Positions 34,852 through 46,356 of a DNA stretch of 64,000 nucleotides are shown piece by piece. The position numbers were made by a program, and so were the translations under genes. The stretch is from Paenacidovorax monticola (GTDB taxonomy: Bacteria; Pseudomonadota; Gammaproteobacteria; Burkholderiales; Burkholderiaceae_C): the NCBI RefSeq assembly GCF_014489595.1, contig NZ_CP060790.1, forward strand, positions 3,286,001-3,350,000, in the 5' to 3' direction. A model generated the notes under the pieces. That model was not told where the DNA came from, searched no databases, and worked only from the letters and a program-made list of their open reading frames with translations. Position 1 is the first letter of the stretch. The number at the start of each line of letters is the position of its first letter.

Positions 34852-34873
34852 ACGCCCAACCGGAGTTGGGCGT
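34852..34873 (-). terminator. Intrinsic terminator of gyrB
   Basis: ACGCCCAAC-TCCG-GTTGGGCGT on the minus strand followed by TTT: a perfect 9-bp stem with tetraloop, 20 bp beyond the gyrB stop. Confidence 0.88.
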
Positions 34874-34893
34874 CCAGGTGGCAATAACAGGAA

Positions 34894-37539
<2,646 letters not shown>

Positions 37540-37564
37540 CTATCAGTAGGTATCCAATAGGCCA

Positions 37565-37600
37565 TTTGCGCAGGTGGGGTCTGCGCAAACAGCTATCAAT
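37565..37600. repeat. Dispersed CAGCTAT-type repeat, copy in dnaN-gyrB gap
   Basis: TTTGCGCA (37565-37572) and TGCGCAAA (37582-37589) form an 8-bp hairpin followed by CAGCTATCAATAGT. The string GCGCAAACAGCTAT is shared exactly with the copy at 25286-25299. It sits in the 133-bp gap between dnaN and gyrB, which should also hold the gyrB promoter. Confidence 0.72.
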
Positions 37601-37633
37601 AGTGTAGTAATCGGAGAAACGGTCCTCGGTCCG

Positions 37634-38752
37634 TCAGATGCGCATGGGCATCACGACGTACTTGAAGTTGTCGTTGTCCGGAATGGTCATCAGCGCGGAG
37701 CTGTTGCCATCGGCCAGGTCCACCTTCACCATGTCCTGGCCCATGTTGGCCAGGGCGTCGATGAGGTAGGTCACGTTGAAGCCGATCTCGATGGTGTCGC
37801 CGCCGTAGTCGATGTCCAGCTCGTCCACGGCTTCTTCCTGCTCGGCGTTGTTCGACGCCACGCGCAGCAGGCCGGGCTCCAGGTTCAGGCGCACGCCCTT
37901 GAACTTGTCGCTGGTCATGATGGCGGTGCGCTGCAGGCTGGCCAGCAGCGGCGCGCGGCCCAGGGTCACGCTGTTGTGGTGGTTGCGCGGGATCACGCGG
38001 TTGTAGTCGGGGAACTTGCCTTCCACCAGCTTGGTGACGAACTCCATGCCGCCGAAGGTGAACTTCGCCTGGTTGTTGGCGAACTGCATCTCGATGTGGG
38101 GCTGGTTGTCGCCGCCCGCGTCGGACAGCAGGCGCTGCAGCTCGATCACGGTCTTGCGCGGCAGGATGACTTCCTGCTTGGGAACTTCCACGTCGAGCGT
38201 GGCGCTCGCGAACGCGAGGCGGTGGCCGTCGGTGGCCACCAGGCTGAGCTGCTTGCCCTCGGCCACGAACAGGATGCCGTTGAGGTAGTAGCGAATGTCC
38301 TGCACCGCCATGGCGAACGAGACCTGGCCCAGCAGGTCCTTGAGCACCTTCTGCGGCACGCTGAAGGCGGGACCGAAGGCGGCCGATTCCTGCACCAGCG
38401 GGAAGTCCTCGGCCGGCAGGGTCTGCAGCGTGAAGCGGCTTTTGCCGCCCTTGAGGATGATCTTGTTCTGGCTCGACTCCAGGCTCACGGTCTGGTCGCC
38501 GGGCATGGTGCGCAGGATGTCGATGAGCTTGCGCGCGCCCACGGTGGTCGTGAAGTCGCCCGTGTCGCCCCCCAGCTCGGCCGTGGTGCGGATCTGGATT
38601 TCCAGGTCGCTGGTGGTGAGCTGCAGCGCGTTGCCCGTCTTGCGGATCAGCACGTTGGCCAGGATGGGCAGCGTATGGCGGCGCTCGACGATGCCGGACA
38701 CCGACTGCAGAACCGCGAGAACCTTGTCTTGTGTTGCCTTCAGGACAATCAT
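37634..38752 (-). CDS. dnaN: DNA polymerase III beta sliding clamp
   Basis: A 372-residue clamp with three repeated domains. It starts [31 protein letters not shown] and ends in the usual VVMPMRI, the conserved C-terminal clamp motif. It forms the ring that tethers replicative polymerase to DNA. It lies 130 bp downstream of dnaA and 133 bp upstream of gyrB, all on the minus strand. Confidence 0.98.
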   Translation of the reverse strand: MIVLKATQDKVLAVLQSVSGIVERRHTLPILANVLIRKTGNALQLTTSDLEIQIRTTAELGGDTGDFTTTVGARKLIDILRTMPGDQTVSLESSQNKIILKGGKSRFTLQTLPAEDFPLVQESAAFGPAFSVPQKVLKDLLGQVSFAMAVQDIRYYLNGILFVAEGKQLSLVATDGHRLAFASATLDVEVPKQEVILPRKTVIELQRLLSDAGGDNQPHIEMQFANNQAKFTFGGMEFVTKLVEGKFPDYNRVIPRNHHNSVTLGRAPLLASLQRTAIMTSDKFKGVRLNLEPGLLRVASNNAEQEEAVDELDIDYGGDTIEIGFNVTYLIDALANMGQDMVKVDLADGNSSALMTIPDNDNFKYVVMPMRI

Positions 38753-38882
38753 GTCAACCTCTTGTGGTTTTGGGGAGGGCGCTTGGACGGCGGCACCCCG
38801 GCGTGCCCCCTCGTGCCGTCCAACCCGCCATTTTGCCCCTGAAAGGGGCTGTTTCCGCCGCCGGGCCGATCCACCTGTGGGG

Positions 38883-40304
38883 TCACCCCTTCAGCGTCTG
38901 TTCCAGCACGTGCAACTGCTGGTTCAGCTCGGTCAGCTGCTGGCGCTCGCCCGCGATCTTGCGCACCGCGTGCAGCACGGTGGTGTGGTCGCGCCCGCCG
39001 AACAGTTCCCCGATCTCGGGGAGGCTCTTCTGCGTCAGCTCCTTGGCCAGGTACATGGCGATCTGGCGCGGCCGGGCGATGCTGGCCGGGCGCTTCTTGC
39101 TGTACATGTCCGCCACCTTGATCTTGTAGTAATCTGCGACGGTCTTCTGGATGTTCTCCACCGAAATCTGGCGGTTCTGGATGGACAGCAGGTCGCGCAG
39201 GGCCTCGCGCGCGAGTTGGATCGACACTTCCTTCTGGTTGAAGCGCGAGTAGGCCAGGATCTTGCGCAGCGCGCCTTCGAGCTCGCGCACGTTGGAGCGC
39301 ACGTTCTTGGCGACGAAGAACGCCACCTCCTCGGGCATCTCGGCGCCCTCGGCGCGGGCCTTGTTGATCAGGATGGCCACGCGCATTTCCAGCTCGGGCG
39401 GCTCCAGCGCCACGGTCAGGCCCGAGTCGAAGCGCGACACCAGGCGGTCGTGGATGTTCGCCAGGCCCTTGGGGTAGGTGTCCGACGTCATCACGATGTG
39501 GCTCTTCTTGGCCAGCAGCGCCTCGAAGGCGTTGAAGAACTCCTCCTGCGTGCGGTCCTTGTTGGCGAAGAACTGCACGTCGTCGATGAGCAGCAGGTCG
39601 AGCGAGTGGTAGCGCTCCTTGAACTCGTCGAAGGTGCGGCGCTGGTACGCCTTAACCACATCCGAAACAAATTGTTCGGCGTGGATGTAGAGAACTTTGG
39701 CGTCGGGCCGGTCGGCCAGCAGGCGGTTGCCCACAGCGTGCATCAGGTGGGTCTTGCCCAGGCCCACGCCGCCGTAGATGAACAGCGGGTTGTACAGGTG
39801 GCCGGGCGAGCCCGCCACATGCATGGCGGCCGAGCGCGCCATGCGGTTGGCCGTGCCTTCCACGAGCGTTTCGAAGGTGAGCGCGGCGTTGAGCCGCGTG
39901 CGGAACACGCCGGGCGTGGCGTCCTCGCCGCCGCCGTTGGACGGGGGGGGCTCGGCGCTCGGCGTGGGCTCCGATGCCACGGGGCGAACATAAGTGCGGG
40001 TAACGGCTTCGCGCTGAGCAAGCGCTAACTCCAGAGTGATCGGCTGGCCGTACAGGGCCTCCAGCAGGGCCGAGATGCGGCCCGCGTACTGCGCGCGGAT
40101 CCAGTCGAGCTTGAAGCGGTTGGCGACCAGCAGCGTGATCTTGGAGAAGTCGGGCGCCACCTGGGCCGTCAGGGGCTTGATCCAGGTGTTGAACTGTTGT
40201 TCAGGAAGATCCTGCGCCAGTTGTTCGACGCAGGCCTGCCATAGTCCCTGGCCGGCGTCGGCGCCGTCGGTGTCCATGGCATTGCGGGGAGGTTCCTCGG
40301 TCAT
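38883..40304 (-). CDS. dnaA: Chromosomal replication initiator DnaA
   Basis: A 473-residue initiator. Domain I lies at 1-95, a proline/acid-rich linker around 115-140, and the AAA+ domain holds Walker [16 protein letters not shown] (about 178) and Walker [11 protein letters not shown] (about 240). Domain IV carries the DNA-binding signature [16 protein letters not shown] near residue 440. It binds DnaA boxes at oriC to open the origin. A perfect box lies 66-74 bp upstream of its start, pointing to autoregulation. Confidence 0.98.
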   Translation of the reverse strand: MTEEPPRNAMDTDGADAGQGLWQACVEQLAQDLPEQQFNTWIKPLTAQVAPDFSKITLLVANRFKLDWIRAQYAGRISALLEALYGQPITLELALAQREAVTRTYVRPVASEPTPSAEPPPSNGGGEDATPGVFRTRLNAALTFETLVEGTANRMARSAAMHVAGSPGHLYNPLFIYGGVGLGKTHLMHAVGNRLLADRPDAKVLYIHAEQFVSDVVKAYQRRTFDEFKERYHSLDLLLIDDVQFFANKDRTQEEFFNAFEALLAKKSHIVMTSDTYPKGLANIHDRLVSRFDSGLTVALEPPELEMRVAILINKARAEGAEMPEEVAFFVAKNVRSNVRELEGALRKILAYSRFNQKEVSIQLAREALRDLLSIQNRQISVENIQKTVADYYKIKVADMYSKKRPASIARPRQIAMYLAKELTQKSLPEIGELFGGRDHTTVLHAVRKIAGERQQLTELNQQLHVLEQTLKG

Positions 40305-40640
40305 TGAAGGGTGTTTTTGTTGTGGATAGGAGGAACGTTCTGGGCTGCGGATTGTAGCTTGTCAAAAAGTTATCCACAATCTGGCGGGTGCTGGCGCGCG
40401 GCAGGCGCGGGCGGGGAAATGCCGCCGCCCGTGCGGGAAAATCCACCAGGGCATTGCCATGTGCGGGCAACGCTGCGATAATCGCGGGTTTCCCTGAATG
40501 TGTTCAGGGTGATATGACCCGGCCGATCGTTTGGCGCTTGGCGGGTGACGCCGCAATCCTGCCATCGCGCCCGCCCGCTCAGGGGCCTACGGGGCGACCG
40601 CCAGGGCCGGCCTGGAACTGAACCTCTCAAGGAATCGACC
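40305..40640. other. dnaA-rpmH intergenic region, possible oriC or dnaA control region
   Basis: 336 bp between the divergent dnaA and rpmH genes hold both promoters. One perfect DnaA box, TTATCCACA (40370-40378), and one with a single mismatch, TGTGGATAG (40321-40329, reversed), flank a short AT-rich stretch. A full origin normally has more boxes, and I find no cluster of them, so this may only be the dnaA autoregulatory site. The remainder (about 40380-40640) is GC-rich apart from GCTGCGATAATCGC near 40468-40481 and an inverted repeat CCCTGAA-TGTG-TTCAGGG at 40493-40510. Confidence 0.5.
40370..40378 (+). promoter_or_regulatory. DnaA box
   Basis: Perfect 9-mer TTATCCACA, upstream of dnaA. 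A one-mismatch copy in the opposite orientation lies at 40321-40329. Confidence 0.8.
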
Positions 40641-40775
40641 ATGAAACGTACCTACCAACCTTCCAAGACGCGCCGCGCACGTACCCACGGTTTCCTCGTT
40701 CGCATGAAGACCCGTGGCGGCCGTGCCGTCATCAACGCACGCCGCGCCAAGGGCCGCAAGCGCCTGGCCGTCTAA
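40641..40775 (+). CDS. rpmH: 50S ribosomal protein L34
   Basis: A 44-residue, Arg/Lys-rich ribosomal protein starting [19 protein letters not shown] and ending [10 protein letters not shown]. It matches L34 over its whole length. AAGGA precedes the ATG. It is the first gene of the rightward rpmH-rnpA-yidD-yidC operon. Confidence 0.98.
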   Translation: MKRTYQPSKTRRARTHGFLVRMKTRGGRAVINARRAKGRKRLAV

Positions 40776-40840
40776 GGCCGGCACGGCTGGGTGGCCTGCC
40801 ACCGGCCCGCTGGCCCGCAGTCCCCTCGGGGGCGCTTGTG

Positions 40841-41293
40841 ATGCAACGGCTGAAAACGCGCGCGCAGTTTCAGGCTGCCATGGCGGGGGGCGTGGTCTCC
40901 CGTACAGCGCATTTCGCGCTGCACCGCTTGGTGCTGGAGGCCGATGACGCCGCCGCGACGCCTTCGACAGGGCCCGGCTCCTTGCCCGCAGTGCAAGGGC
41001 CGCAGGCCCTGTTTGGCGTTCCCGGGCCGTGGCTGGGGGCCATGGTGCCCAAGCGCTGGGCCCGCCGCGCGGTGACGCGCAACGCCATCAAGCGGCAGAT
41101 CTATGCCGTGTCCGCCGCGTTCGAGGCGCAGCTGCCGCAAGCGGCCTTCGTGGTGCGCCTGCGCACCACCTTCGACCGCAAGCAGTTCGTGAGCGCCTGT
41201 TCCGAGCCGCTCAAGCTGGCGGTGCGGACCGAGTTGCAGCAGCTGTTCACCCACGCGGCGCGGCGCGCGTCCCTGGCGCAGGCCCGGCCATGA
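40841..41293 (+). CDS. rnpA: Ribonuclease P protein component
   Basis: A 150-residue basic protein that assists the RNase P RNA in trimming tRNA 5' ends. It starts MQRLKTRAQFQAAMAGG; the conserved RNR-like motif is RRAVTRNAIKRQIYAV (about 75-90). An acidic and proline-containing insert around residues 33-58 is longer than in E. coli. ATG 41290 of yidD overlaps its stop (ATGA). Confidence 0.95.
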   Translation: MQRLKTRAQFQAAMAGGVVSRTAHFALHRLVLEADDAAATPSTGPGSLPAVQGPQALFGVPGPWLGAMVPKRWARRAVTRNAIKRQIYAVSAAFEAQLPQAAFVVRLRTTFDRKQFVSACSEPLKLAVRTELQQLFTHAARRASLAQARP

Positions 41294-41583
41294 TGCGCGT
41301 CCTGCTCATGGCCCTGGTGCGGGGCTACCGGCTGACCCTGAGCCCCTGGCTGGGGTCGGCCTGCCGCTTCGAGCCCACCTGCTCCGCGTACTCGCTGCAG
41401 GCGCTGGAGCGGCACGGCGCGGCAGCCGGCAGCTACCTGACCCTGCGCCGCCTGGTGCGCTGCCATCCCTGGTGCGACGGGGGGCATGATCCCGTGCCGC
41501 AGGAACCACCCCGGTTCTTTTCGCGTCTGACTTCGGCTCCGGCCTCGACCACCCAATCTTCCTCACCAAAGAAGTCTTCATGA
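41290..41583 (+). CDS. yidD: Membrane protein insertion efficiency factor YidD
   Basis: A 97-residue short amphipathic protein. The core LVRGYRLTLSPWLGSACRFEPTCSAY and RLVRCHPWCDGGHDPVP are diagnostic, with three conserved cysteines. It helps YidC-dependent insertion. It overlaps rnpA upstream and yidC downstream by 4 bp each, so all are translationally coupled. Confidence 0.95.
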   Translation: MMRVLLMALVRGYRLTLSPWLGSACRFEPTCSAYSLQALERHGAAAGSYLTLRRLVRCHPWCDGGHDPVPQEPPRFFSRLTSAPASTTQSSSPKKSS

Positions 41584-43283
41584 ACGACATTCGCCGCACC
41601 ATCCTGTGGGTGATTTTTGGCTTTTCCATGGTTCTGCTGTGGGACAAGTGGCAAGTGCACAACGGCCACAAGGCCACCTTCTTTCCCACGGCCACGCCGG
41701 TGACGGCGCCGGCGGCGCAGGCATCGGCTTCGGCGGCCACCGGGGCAGCCAGCGTGCCGGGCACGTCCAGCGCGGCGGGTGCCGGCGGCGCCCAGGTGCC
41801 GGGTGGCGCGCCCGCCTCGGCGGCGGCGCCCGTGGCGGCGCGCGAGCGCGTGACGGTCACGACCGACGTGCTGCGCCTGACGTTCGACAGCGAGGGGGGA
41901 TCGCTGGGCCACGCGGAAATGCTGCGCCTGGCCGACATGGCGGACAAGAGCCGGCCCTTCGTGCTGTTCGACGAAAGCGCCCAGCGCGTCTACATGGCGC
42001 AGACCGGCCTGATCGGCGGCGCCTTCCCCACGCACAAGACGCCCATGGCCGTGGTGCCCGGTCCGCGCGAGCTCAAGGACGGCCAGGATGAGCTGAGCAT
42101 CCGCTTCGAGTCGCCCGACCTGGGCGGCGTGAAGCTGGTCAAGACCTGGACGCTCAAGCGCGGCGCCTACGACGTTGCCGTGCGCCACGACGTGGTGAAC
42201 ACGGGCAGCGCGCCCGTGGCGCCGCAGCTGTACCTGCAGCTGGTGCGCGACGGCAACAAGCCGCCCGGAGAGTCCTCGTTCTACTCCACCTTCACGGGCC
42301 CGGCCGTCTACACCGACGCCAAGAAGTACCAGAAGGTCGAGTTCAAGGACATCGAGAACGGCAAGGTCGACATCGAGAAGAGCGCCAGCAACGGCTACGT
42401 GGCCATGGTGCAGCACTATTTCGCCAGCGCCTGGCTGCTGGCCGACGGCGTGCAGCGCGACCTGTTCATGCGCAAGGTGGACAACAACCTGTACTCCGTG
42501 GGCATGATCACCAACGTGGGCGAGATCGCCCCCGGCCAGTCCAAGACCGTGGACGCACGCCTGTTCGCCGGCCCGCAGGTCGAGAAGACGCTGGAGGCGC
42601 TGGCCCCTGGCCTGGAACTGGTCAAGGACTATGGCTGGCTCACCATCCTGGCCAAGCCGCTGTACTGGCTGCTCGACCAGCTGCACAAGATCCTGGGCAA
42701 CTGGGGCTGGTCCATCGTGGGCCTGGTGCTGCTGCTCAAGATCGCTTTCTACTGGCTCAACGCCAAGGCCTACGCCAGCATGGCCAAGATGAAGGCCATC
42801 AACCCCAAGATCATGGAGATGCGCGAGCGCCTCAAGGACAAGCCGCAGCAGATGCAGCAGGAGATGATGCGCATCTACCGCGAGGAGAAGGTCAACCCGA
42901 TGGGCGGCTGCTTCCCCATCATGATCCAGATCCCCGTGTTCATCGCGCTGTACTGGGTGCTGCTGTCGAGCGTGGAAATGCGCAACGCGCCCTGGATCGG
43001 CTGGATCCATGACCTGTCCACCCCCGACCCGTTCTTCATCCTGCCGCTGCTGATGACGCTGTCGTCGCTGCTGCAGACCGCGCTGAACCCCGCGCCGCCG
43101 GACCCGATGCAGGCCAAGATGATGTGGATCATGCCGCTGATGTTCAGCGTGATGTTCTTCTTCTTCCCGGCCGGCCTGGTGCTGTACTGGCTCACGAACA
43201 ACATCCTGTCCATTGCCCAGCAGTGGATCATCAACAAGCGCATGGGCGTGCCGCCGCAGTTCAACCTGCCGAAGTTCCGCTGA
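41580..43283 (+). CDS. yidC: Membrane protein insertase YidC/Oxa1
   Basis: A 567-residue inner-membrane insertase. The N-terminal membrane anchor (about 5-22) is followed by an Ala/Pro-rich linker, a periplasmic beta-supersandwich domain (about 85-360) and five C-terminal membrane segments including GWSIVGLVLLLKIAFYWLN with the conserved hydrophilic-groove arginine in the KMREM/EMRERLKDK region nearby. It inserts inner-membrane proteins with or without SecYEG. An intrinsic terminator follows directly. mnmE, usually next, is 10 kb away on the other strand. Confidence 0.97.
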   Translation: MNDIRRTILWVIFGFSMVLLWDKWQVHNGHKATFFPTATPVTAPAAQASASAATGAASVPGTSSAAGAGGAQVPGGAPASAAAPVAARERVTVTTDVLRLTFDSEGGSLGHAEMLRLADMADKSRPFVLFDESAQRVYMAQTGLIGGAFPTHKTPMAVVPGPRELKDGQDELSIRFESPDLGGVKLVKTWTLKRGAYDVAVRHDVVNTGSAPVAPQLYLQLVRDGNKPPGESSFYSTFTGPAVYTDAKKYQKVEFKDIENGKVDIEKSASNGYVAMVQHYFASAWLLADGVQRDLFMRKVDNNLYSVGMITNVGEIAPGQSKTVDARLFAGPQVEKTLEALAPGLELVKDYGWLTILAKPLYWLLDQLHKILGNWGWSIVGLVLLLKIAFYWLNAKAYASMAKMKAINPKIMEMRERLKDKPQQMQQEMMRIYREEKVNPMGGCFPIMIQIPVFIALYWVLLSSVEMRNAPWIGWIHDLSTPDPFFILPLLMTLSSLLQTALNPAPPDPMQAKMMWIMPLMFSVMFFFFPAGLVLYWLTNNILSIAQQWIINKRMGVPPQFNLPKFR

Positions 43284-43290
43284 TCCGCGC

Positions 43291-43319
43291 AAAAGGCCCG
43301 CCGCCGGCGGGCCTTTTTT
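43291..43319 (+). terminator. Intrinsic terminator of the rpmH-yidC operon
   Basis: AAAAGGCCCGCC-GCC-GGCGGGCCTTTTTT: an 8-bp GC stem extended by A/T pairs and a run of six T, 8 bp after the yidC stop. The reverse strand also carries a T run, so it can serve the convergent SDR gene. Confidence 0.93.
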
Positions 43320-43328
43320 CATGGCCGC

Positions 43329-44114
43329 TCAGGAGCGCGCATCCCCCTGCCGGTGCTTGCGGGGGCGGCCCGCCAGCAGCCGGTCGAAGACCGCGTTGGG
43401 CAGCAGGCGCAGCAGCTTGGCGACCACGCCCATCTGCCACGGGATGACACGGTAGCTGGCCCCCGCCTCGATGGCGTCGTAGGCGCGCGCCGCGAAGTCC
43501 TGAGGCTGCATGAGGAACGGCATGGCGTAGCGGTTCTGCCGCGTGAGGGGCGTGTCGATATATCCCGGGCAGATCGTGACCACGCGCACCCCCGAGGACC
43601 GCAGTTCGCCGCGCAGGCTTTCGCAATAGCTGATGACGGCGGCCTTGCTGCCGCAGTAGGCGCCATGCCCTGGCAGGCCGCGGATGCCCGCCACGCTGCC
43701 GATGCCCACGAGCCTGCCGCTGCCACGCCGCGCCATGCCTTCGACGAAGGGCTGGAAGGTGGCTGCCATGCCGATGTTGTTGGTGGCGAAGGTGCGCGCC
43801 ATCACGGCGATGTCCCCGGGCTGCGCCGTGTCCATGCCGACGCTGATGCCCGCGTTGGCGATCACGACATCGGGCAGGCCCTGGCGCTCGATGCAGGCCT
43901 GGCCCGCGGCCATGATGCTCTCGGGCTGCGCCACATCGGCGCTATAGATTGCATAGCTGTCCGCGCTTATCCTCTGGGCGCTGGCCCAGGATTGCATCTC
44001 ATCCGTGCGGCGCGCGACCAGCGCCAGCCGGTAGCCGGCCTGGTGAAAGCGCGCAGCCAGCGCCTGGCCGATGCCGCTGGAGGCGCCGGTGATGAAGACC
44101 AGGGGTGCGGGCAT
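43329..44114 (-). CDS. Short-chain dehydrogenase/reductase (SDR)
   Basis: A 261-residue classical SDR. The cofactor motif FITGASSGIGQALA (7-20), IANAGIS (about 88), catalytic serine IGSVAG (about 137) and YCGSK (Y about 151, K about 155) are all present, followed by ICPGYIDTPLT. The arginine ARRTDE at the end of beta-2 suggests NADP(H). The substrate is unknown. Codons around residues 47-60 match a dispersed intergenic repeat (43941-43980). It follows lptC by 19 bp, where lptA would be expected. Confidence 0.9.
   Translation of the reverse strand: MPAPLVFITGASSGIGQALAARFHQAGYRLALVARRTDEMQSWASAQRISADSYAIYSADVAQPESIMAAGQACIERQGLPDVVIANAGISVGMDTAQPGDIAVMARTFATNNIGMAATFQPFVEGMARRGSGRLVGIGSVAGIRGLPGHGAYCGSKAAVISYCESLRGELRSSGVRVVTICPGYIDTPLTRQNRYAMPFLMQPQDFAARAYDAIEAGASYRVIPWQMGVVAKLLRLLPNAVFDRLLAGRPRKHRQGDARS
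43941..43980. repeat. Dispersed CAGCTAT-type repeat inside the SDR gene
   Basis: On the plus strand GCTATAGATTGCATAGCTGT followed by CCGCGCTTATCC. Read in reverse, AAGCGCGGACAGCTAT differs by two bases from the copy at 25284-25299. It is in frame in the SDR gene and encodes about 13 residues between the second beta-strand and the next. Confidence 0.6.
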
Positions 44115-44133
44115 GCGGTGGCTCCGGCGCGGC

Positions 44134-44748
44134 TCAGCGGGCAGGCGCCGGCATCAGCATGCCGCGCACGCGGCCGCGCAGCTGCAGCACCTGGTCGAGG
44201 TTGTCGTATTCCATGCTGTCGGCCGTGAAGCGGTCGTTGCCGCGGATCAGGGTCACGGGCAGGTGCGAGCGCACGCGCTCGTCGTTGGTCCAGGCGTGCA
44301 GGAATTCCCCCTGGAACTCCAGGCGCGGCAACGCCCGGCCGCCGACGCGCATGGCCTGGCGGGTGACCACGGCATCGCCAAACAGCTGCACCTCGGAACC
44401 GTCGGCATTGCTGAGCGCGCGGTTGGCCGTGGCCACGGTGACGCGCCCTTCGGGCGAGACCGAGCGCATGTGCGCCTGGTCGATCTCGAGCGTGTCGGTG
44501 TCGGGGTAGTGGCGCGCCATGCGGCCCTGGACCTCGCTGTGCAGCCGGCCTGCGCCGTCGAAGGTCTTCACCGAGAACACCTTCATGAAGTAGTCGGGCT
44601 CGTGCGTGGGCGCCCGCGCGGCGGCGGGGGTTTGCGGCACGGGCGCATTGCGCACCAGCCACCAAGTGCCCAGGGCCAGCAGGCCCATGAGCAGGACCGG
44701 CAGGTACAGCGACACGCGGTCCCAGCTGCGGCGCACCAGCGAGGTCAT
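44134..44748 (-). CDS. lptC: LPS export protein LptC
   Basis: A 204-residue bitopic inner-membrane protein. One membrane segment (about 14-32, LYLPVLLMGLLALGTWWLV) is followed by a periplasmic beta-jellyroll (PDYFMKVFSVKTFDGAGRLHSEVQG). It receives LPS from LptBFG and passes it to LptA. Its start overlaps the kdsC stop by 4 bp, matching the usual kdsD-kdsC-lptC operon, but lptA and lptB do not follow. Confidence 0.92.
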   Translation of the reverse strand: MTSLVRRSWDRVSLYLPVLLMGLLALGTWWLVRNAPVPQTPAAARAPTHEPDYFMKVFSVKTFDGAGRLHSEVQGRMARHYPDTDTLEIDQAHMRSVSPEGRVTVATANRALSNADGSEVQLFGDAVVTRQAMRVGGRALPRLEFQGEFLHAWTNDERVRSHLPVTLIRGNDRFTADSMEYDNLDQVLQLRGRVRGMLMPAPAR

Positions 44749-45308
44749 GCCGCGCCGTCCGCCAGCAGGGCGGCGTAGCGGCCGCGGGCCACCAGCAGCA
44801 GGTCGCAGAACTCGCGCACGGCACCATCGCCCCCCGCGCCTGGGTGGTCACATGGGCCACGGCCCGCACCTCGGCATGGGCGTTGGCGGGTGCACCGGCG
44901 AGCGCACAGCGCCGCAGCATGGGCAGGTCGGGCCAGTCGTCGCCCATGGCGGCGGCCTGGTGCCAGCCCAGGCCCAGGCTGGCGAGGATCTCCTCGGCCG
45001 CGGGGCGCTTGTCCTCGGTGCCGAAGCGCGCGTGCGCCACGCCCAGCGCCTTGAGGCGCAGGCGCAGCGCGGGCGAATCGCGGCCCGTGACCACGGCCGG
45101 CGTGACGCCGGCCTGCTGCAGCAGCTTGATGCCGTGGCCGTCCAGCGTATGGAAGCGCTTGATGGTCTCGCCGGCCTCGGTGAAGTACAGGCCGCCGTCG
45201 GTCAGCACGCCGTCCACGTCGAAGAAGGCCACGCGCACGTCCTGGGCACGCAGCAGCAGTTCGGGCGCGGGGCACAGCACGGGGCCAGGGGGGCAGAGGG
45301 GCCTGCAT
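44745..45308 (-). pseudogene. kdsC: 3-deoxy-D-manno-octulosonate 8-phosphate phosphatase KdsC, frameshifted
   Basis: HAD-family phosphatase of Kdo synthesis. VRVAFFDVDGVLTDG holds the nucleophile and acid/base aspartates; VTGRDSPALRLR and MGDDWPDLPML complete the site. Near the C-terminus plus-strand C6 (44830-44835) should be C7, joining it to GGDGAVREFCDLLLVARG. The start also looks damaged: the ATG at 45308 overlaps the kdsD stop (TGATG) but is out of frame with the body; one extra C in each of two C runs (45288-45293 and 45281-45284) gives MQAPLPPLAPVLCPAPELLL and a 188-residue protein. Without this correction the body would start at a GTG (45280). Confidence 0.88.
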
Positions 45309-46309
45309 CAGATCACCTTGGCGCGCATCAGGTCGCGGATATGCACCACGCCCACGAGCGTGCGGTCCGCATCGACCACGAGCACGCTGGTGATGCCGTG
45401 GCGCTCCATCAGCTCGGCGGCATCGGCAGCCAGGGCGTCGGGGGCGATGGTGCGCGGCCCGGCATGCATGACGGCGCGGGCCGTGGCCTCGCGCAGGTCG
45501 GCGCCGGCCTCGATGCGCCGGCGCAGGTCGCCGTCGGTGAAGATGCCCAGCACGGCGCCGTCGCCATCCACCACGGCCGAGGCGCCCAGGCCCTTGGCGC
45601 TCATCTCGCGCATGAGCTCGCTGAACGAGGCCTCCGGCGCCACACGGGGCACATCGGTGCCCGAGCGCATCACGTCGCTCACATGGGTGAGCAGCTTGCG
45701 GCCCAGCGCGCCGCCCGGGTGGGAGCGCGCGAAGTCCTCGGCGCGGAAGCCCCGCGCGTCGAGCAGGGCCACGGCCAGCGCATCGCCCAGGGCGAGCTGC
45801 GCCGTGGTGCTGGTGGTGGGGGCCAGGTTGAGCGGGCAGGCCTCGCGCTCGACGCTGCTGTCGAGCACCAGATCGGCATGGCGCGCCAGCGTGGAACCGA
45901 GCCCGCCCGTCATGGCCACCAGGGGCACGCCCAGGCGCTTGAGCACGGGCAGGATGACCGTGAGCTCGGCACTCTCGCCGCTGTTGGAGATGGCCAGCAC
46001 CAGATCGCCCGCGGTCACCATGCCCAGGTCGCCATGGCTGGCCTCGGCGGGGTGCACGAAGAAGGCCGGCGTGCCGGTGGAAGCCAGCGTGGCGGCGATC
46101 TTGCGGCCGATGTGGCCGCTCTTGCCAATGCCCATGACCACCACGCGCCCGGTGGTCTGCAGCACCAGGCGCACGGCGTCGGCGAAGCGTTCGTCCAGCC
46201 GCTGGCCCAGCGCGGACAGGGCTGCGGCCTCGATGTCGAAGGTTTCGCGGGCCAGGCGCAGGGCCTGCGTGGCATCGAAGGGGCGCGGAGCGGCGGACGG
46301 AACAGGCAT
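45308..46309 (-). CDS. kdsD: Arabinose-5-phosphate isomerase
   Basis: Converts ribulose 5-phosphate to arabinose 5-phosphate for Kdo. The 333 residues comprise a SIS domain (VVMGIGKSGHIGRKIAATL about 57-75, HPAEASHGDLGM, SNSGESAELT) and two CBS domains (HVSDVMRSGTDVP about 210; ARAVMHAGPRT about 275). It starts the kdsD-kdsC-lptC operon, divergent from the Kef antiporter with 47 bp between starts. Confidence 0.96.
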   Translation of the reverse strand: MPVPSAAPRPFDATQALRLARETFDIEAAALSALGQRLDERFADAVRLVLQTTGRVVVMGIGKSGHIGRKIAATLASTGTPAFFVHPAEASHGDLGMVTAGDLVLAISNSGESAELTVILPVLKRLGVPLVAMTGGLGSTLARHADLVLDSSVEREACPLNLAPTTSTTAQLALGDALAVALLDARGFRAEDFARSHPGGALGRKLLTHVSDVMRSGTDVPRVAPEASFSELMREMSAKGLGASAVVDGDGAVLGIFTDGDLRRRIEAGADLREATARAVMHAGPRTIAPDALAADAAELMERHGITSVLVVDADRTLVGVVHIRDLMRAKVI

Positions 46310-46356
46310 GCGCCGATTCTATCGAGCGGGCCGCGGCGCTCGGATAGCATGGGCGG

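Noticed and set aside
40321..40640. Confident call of oriC
   Set aside because: Only one exact and one near DnaA box, and no clear unwinding element; kept as a possible origin or dnaA control region.
45278..45280. GTG at 45280 as the kdsC start
   Set aside because: It has no ribosome-binding site and leaves a gap from kdsD; the TGATG overlap at 45306-45310 with two restored C bases gives a better coupled start. Not fully excluded.
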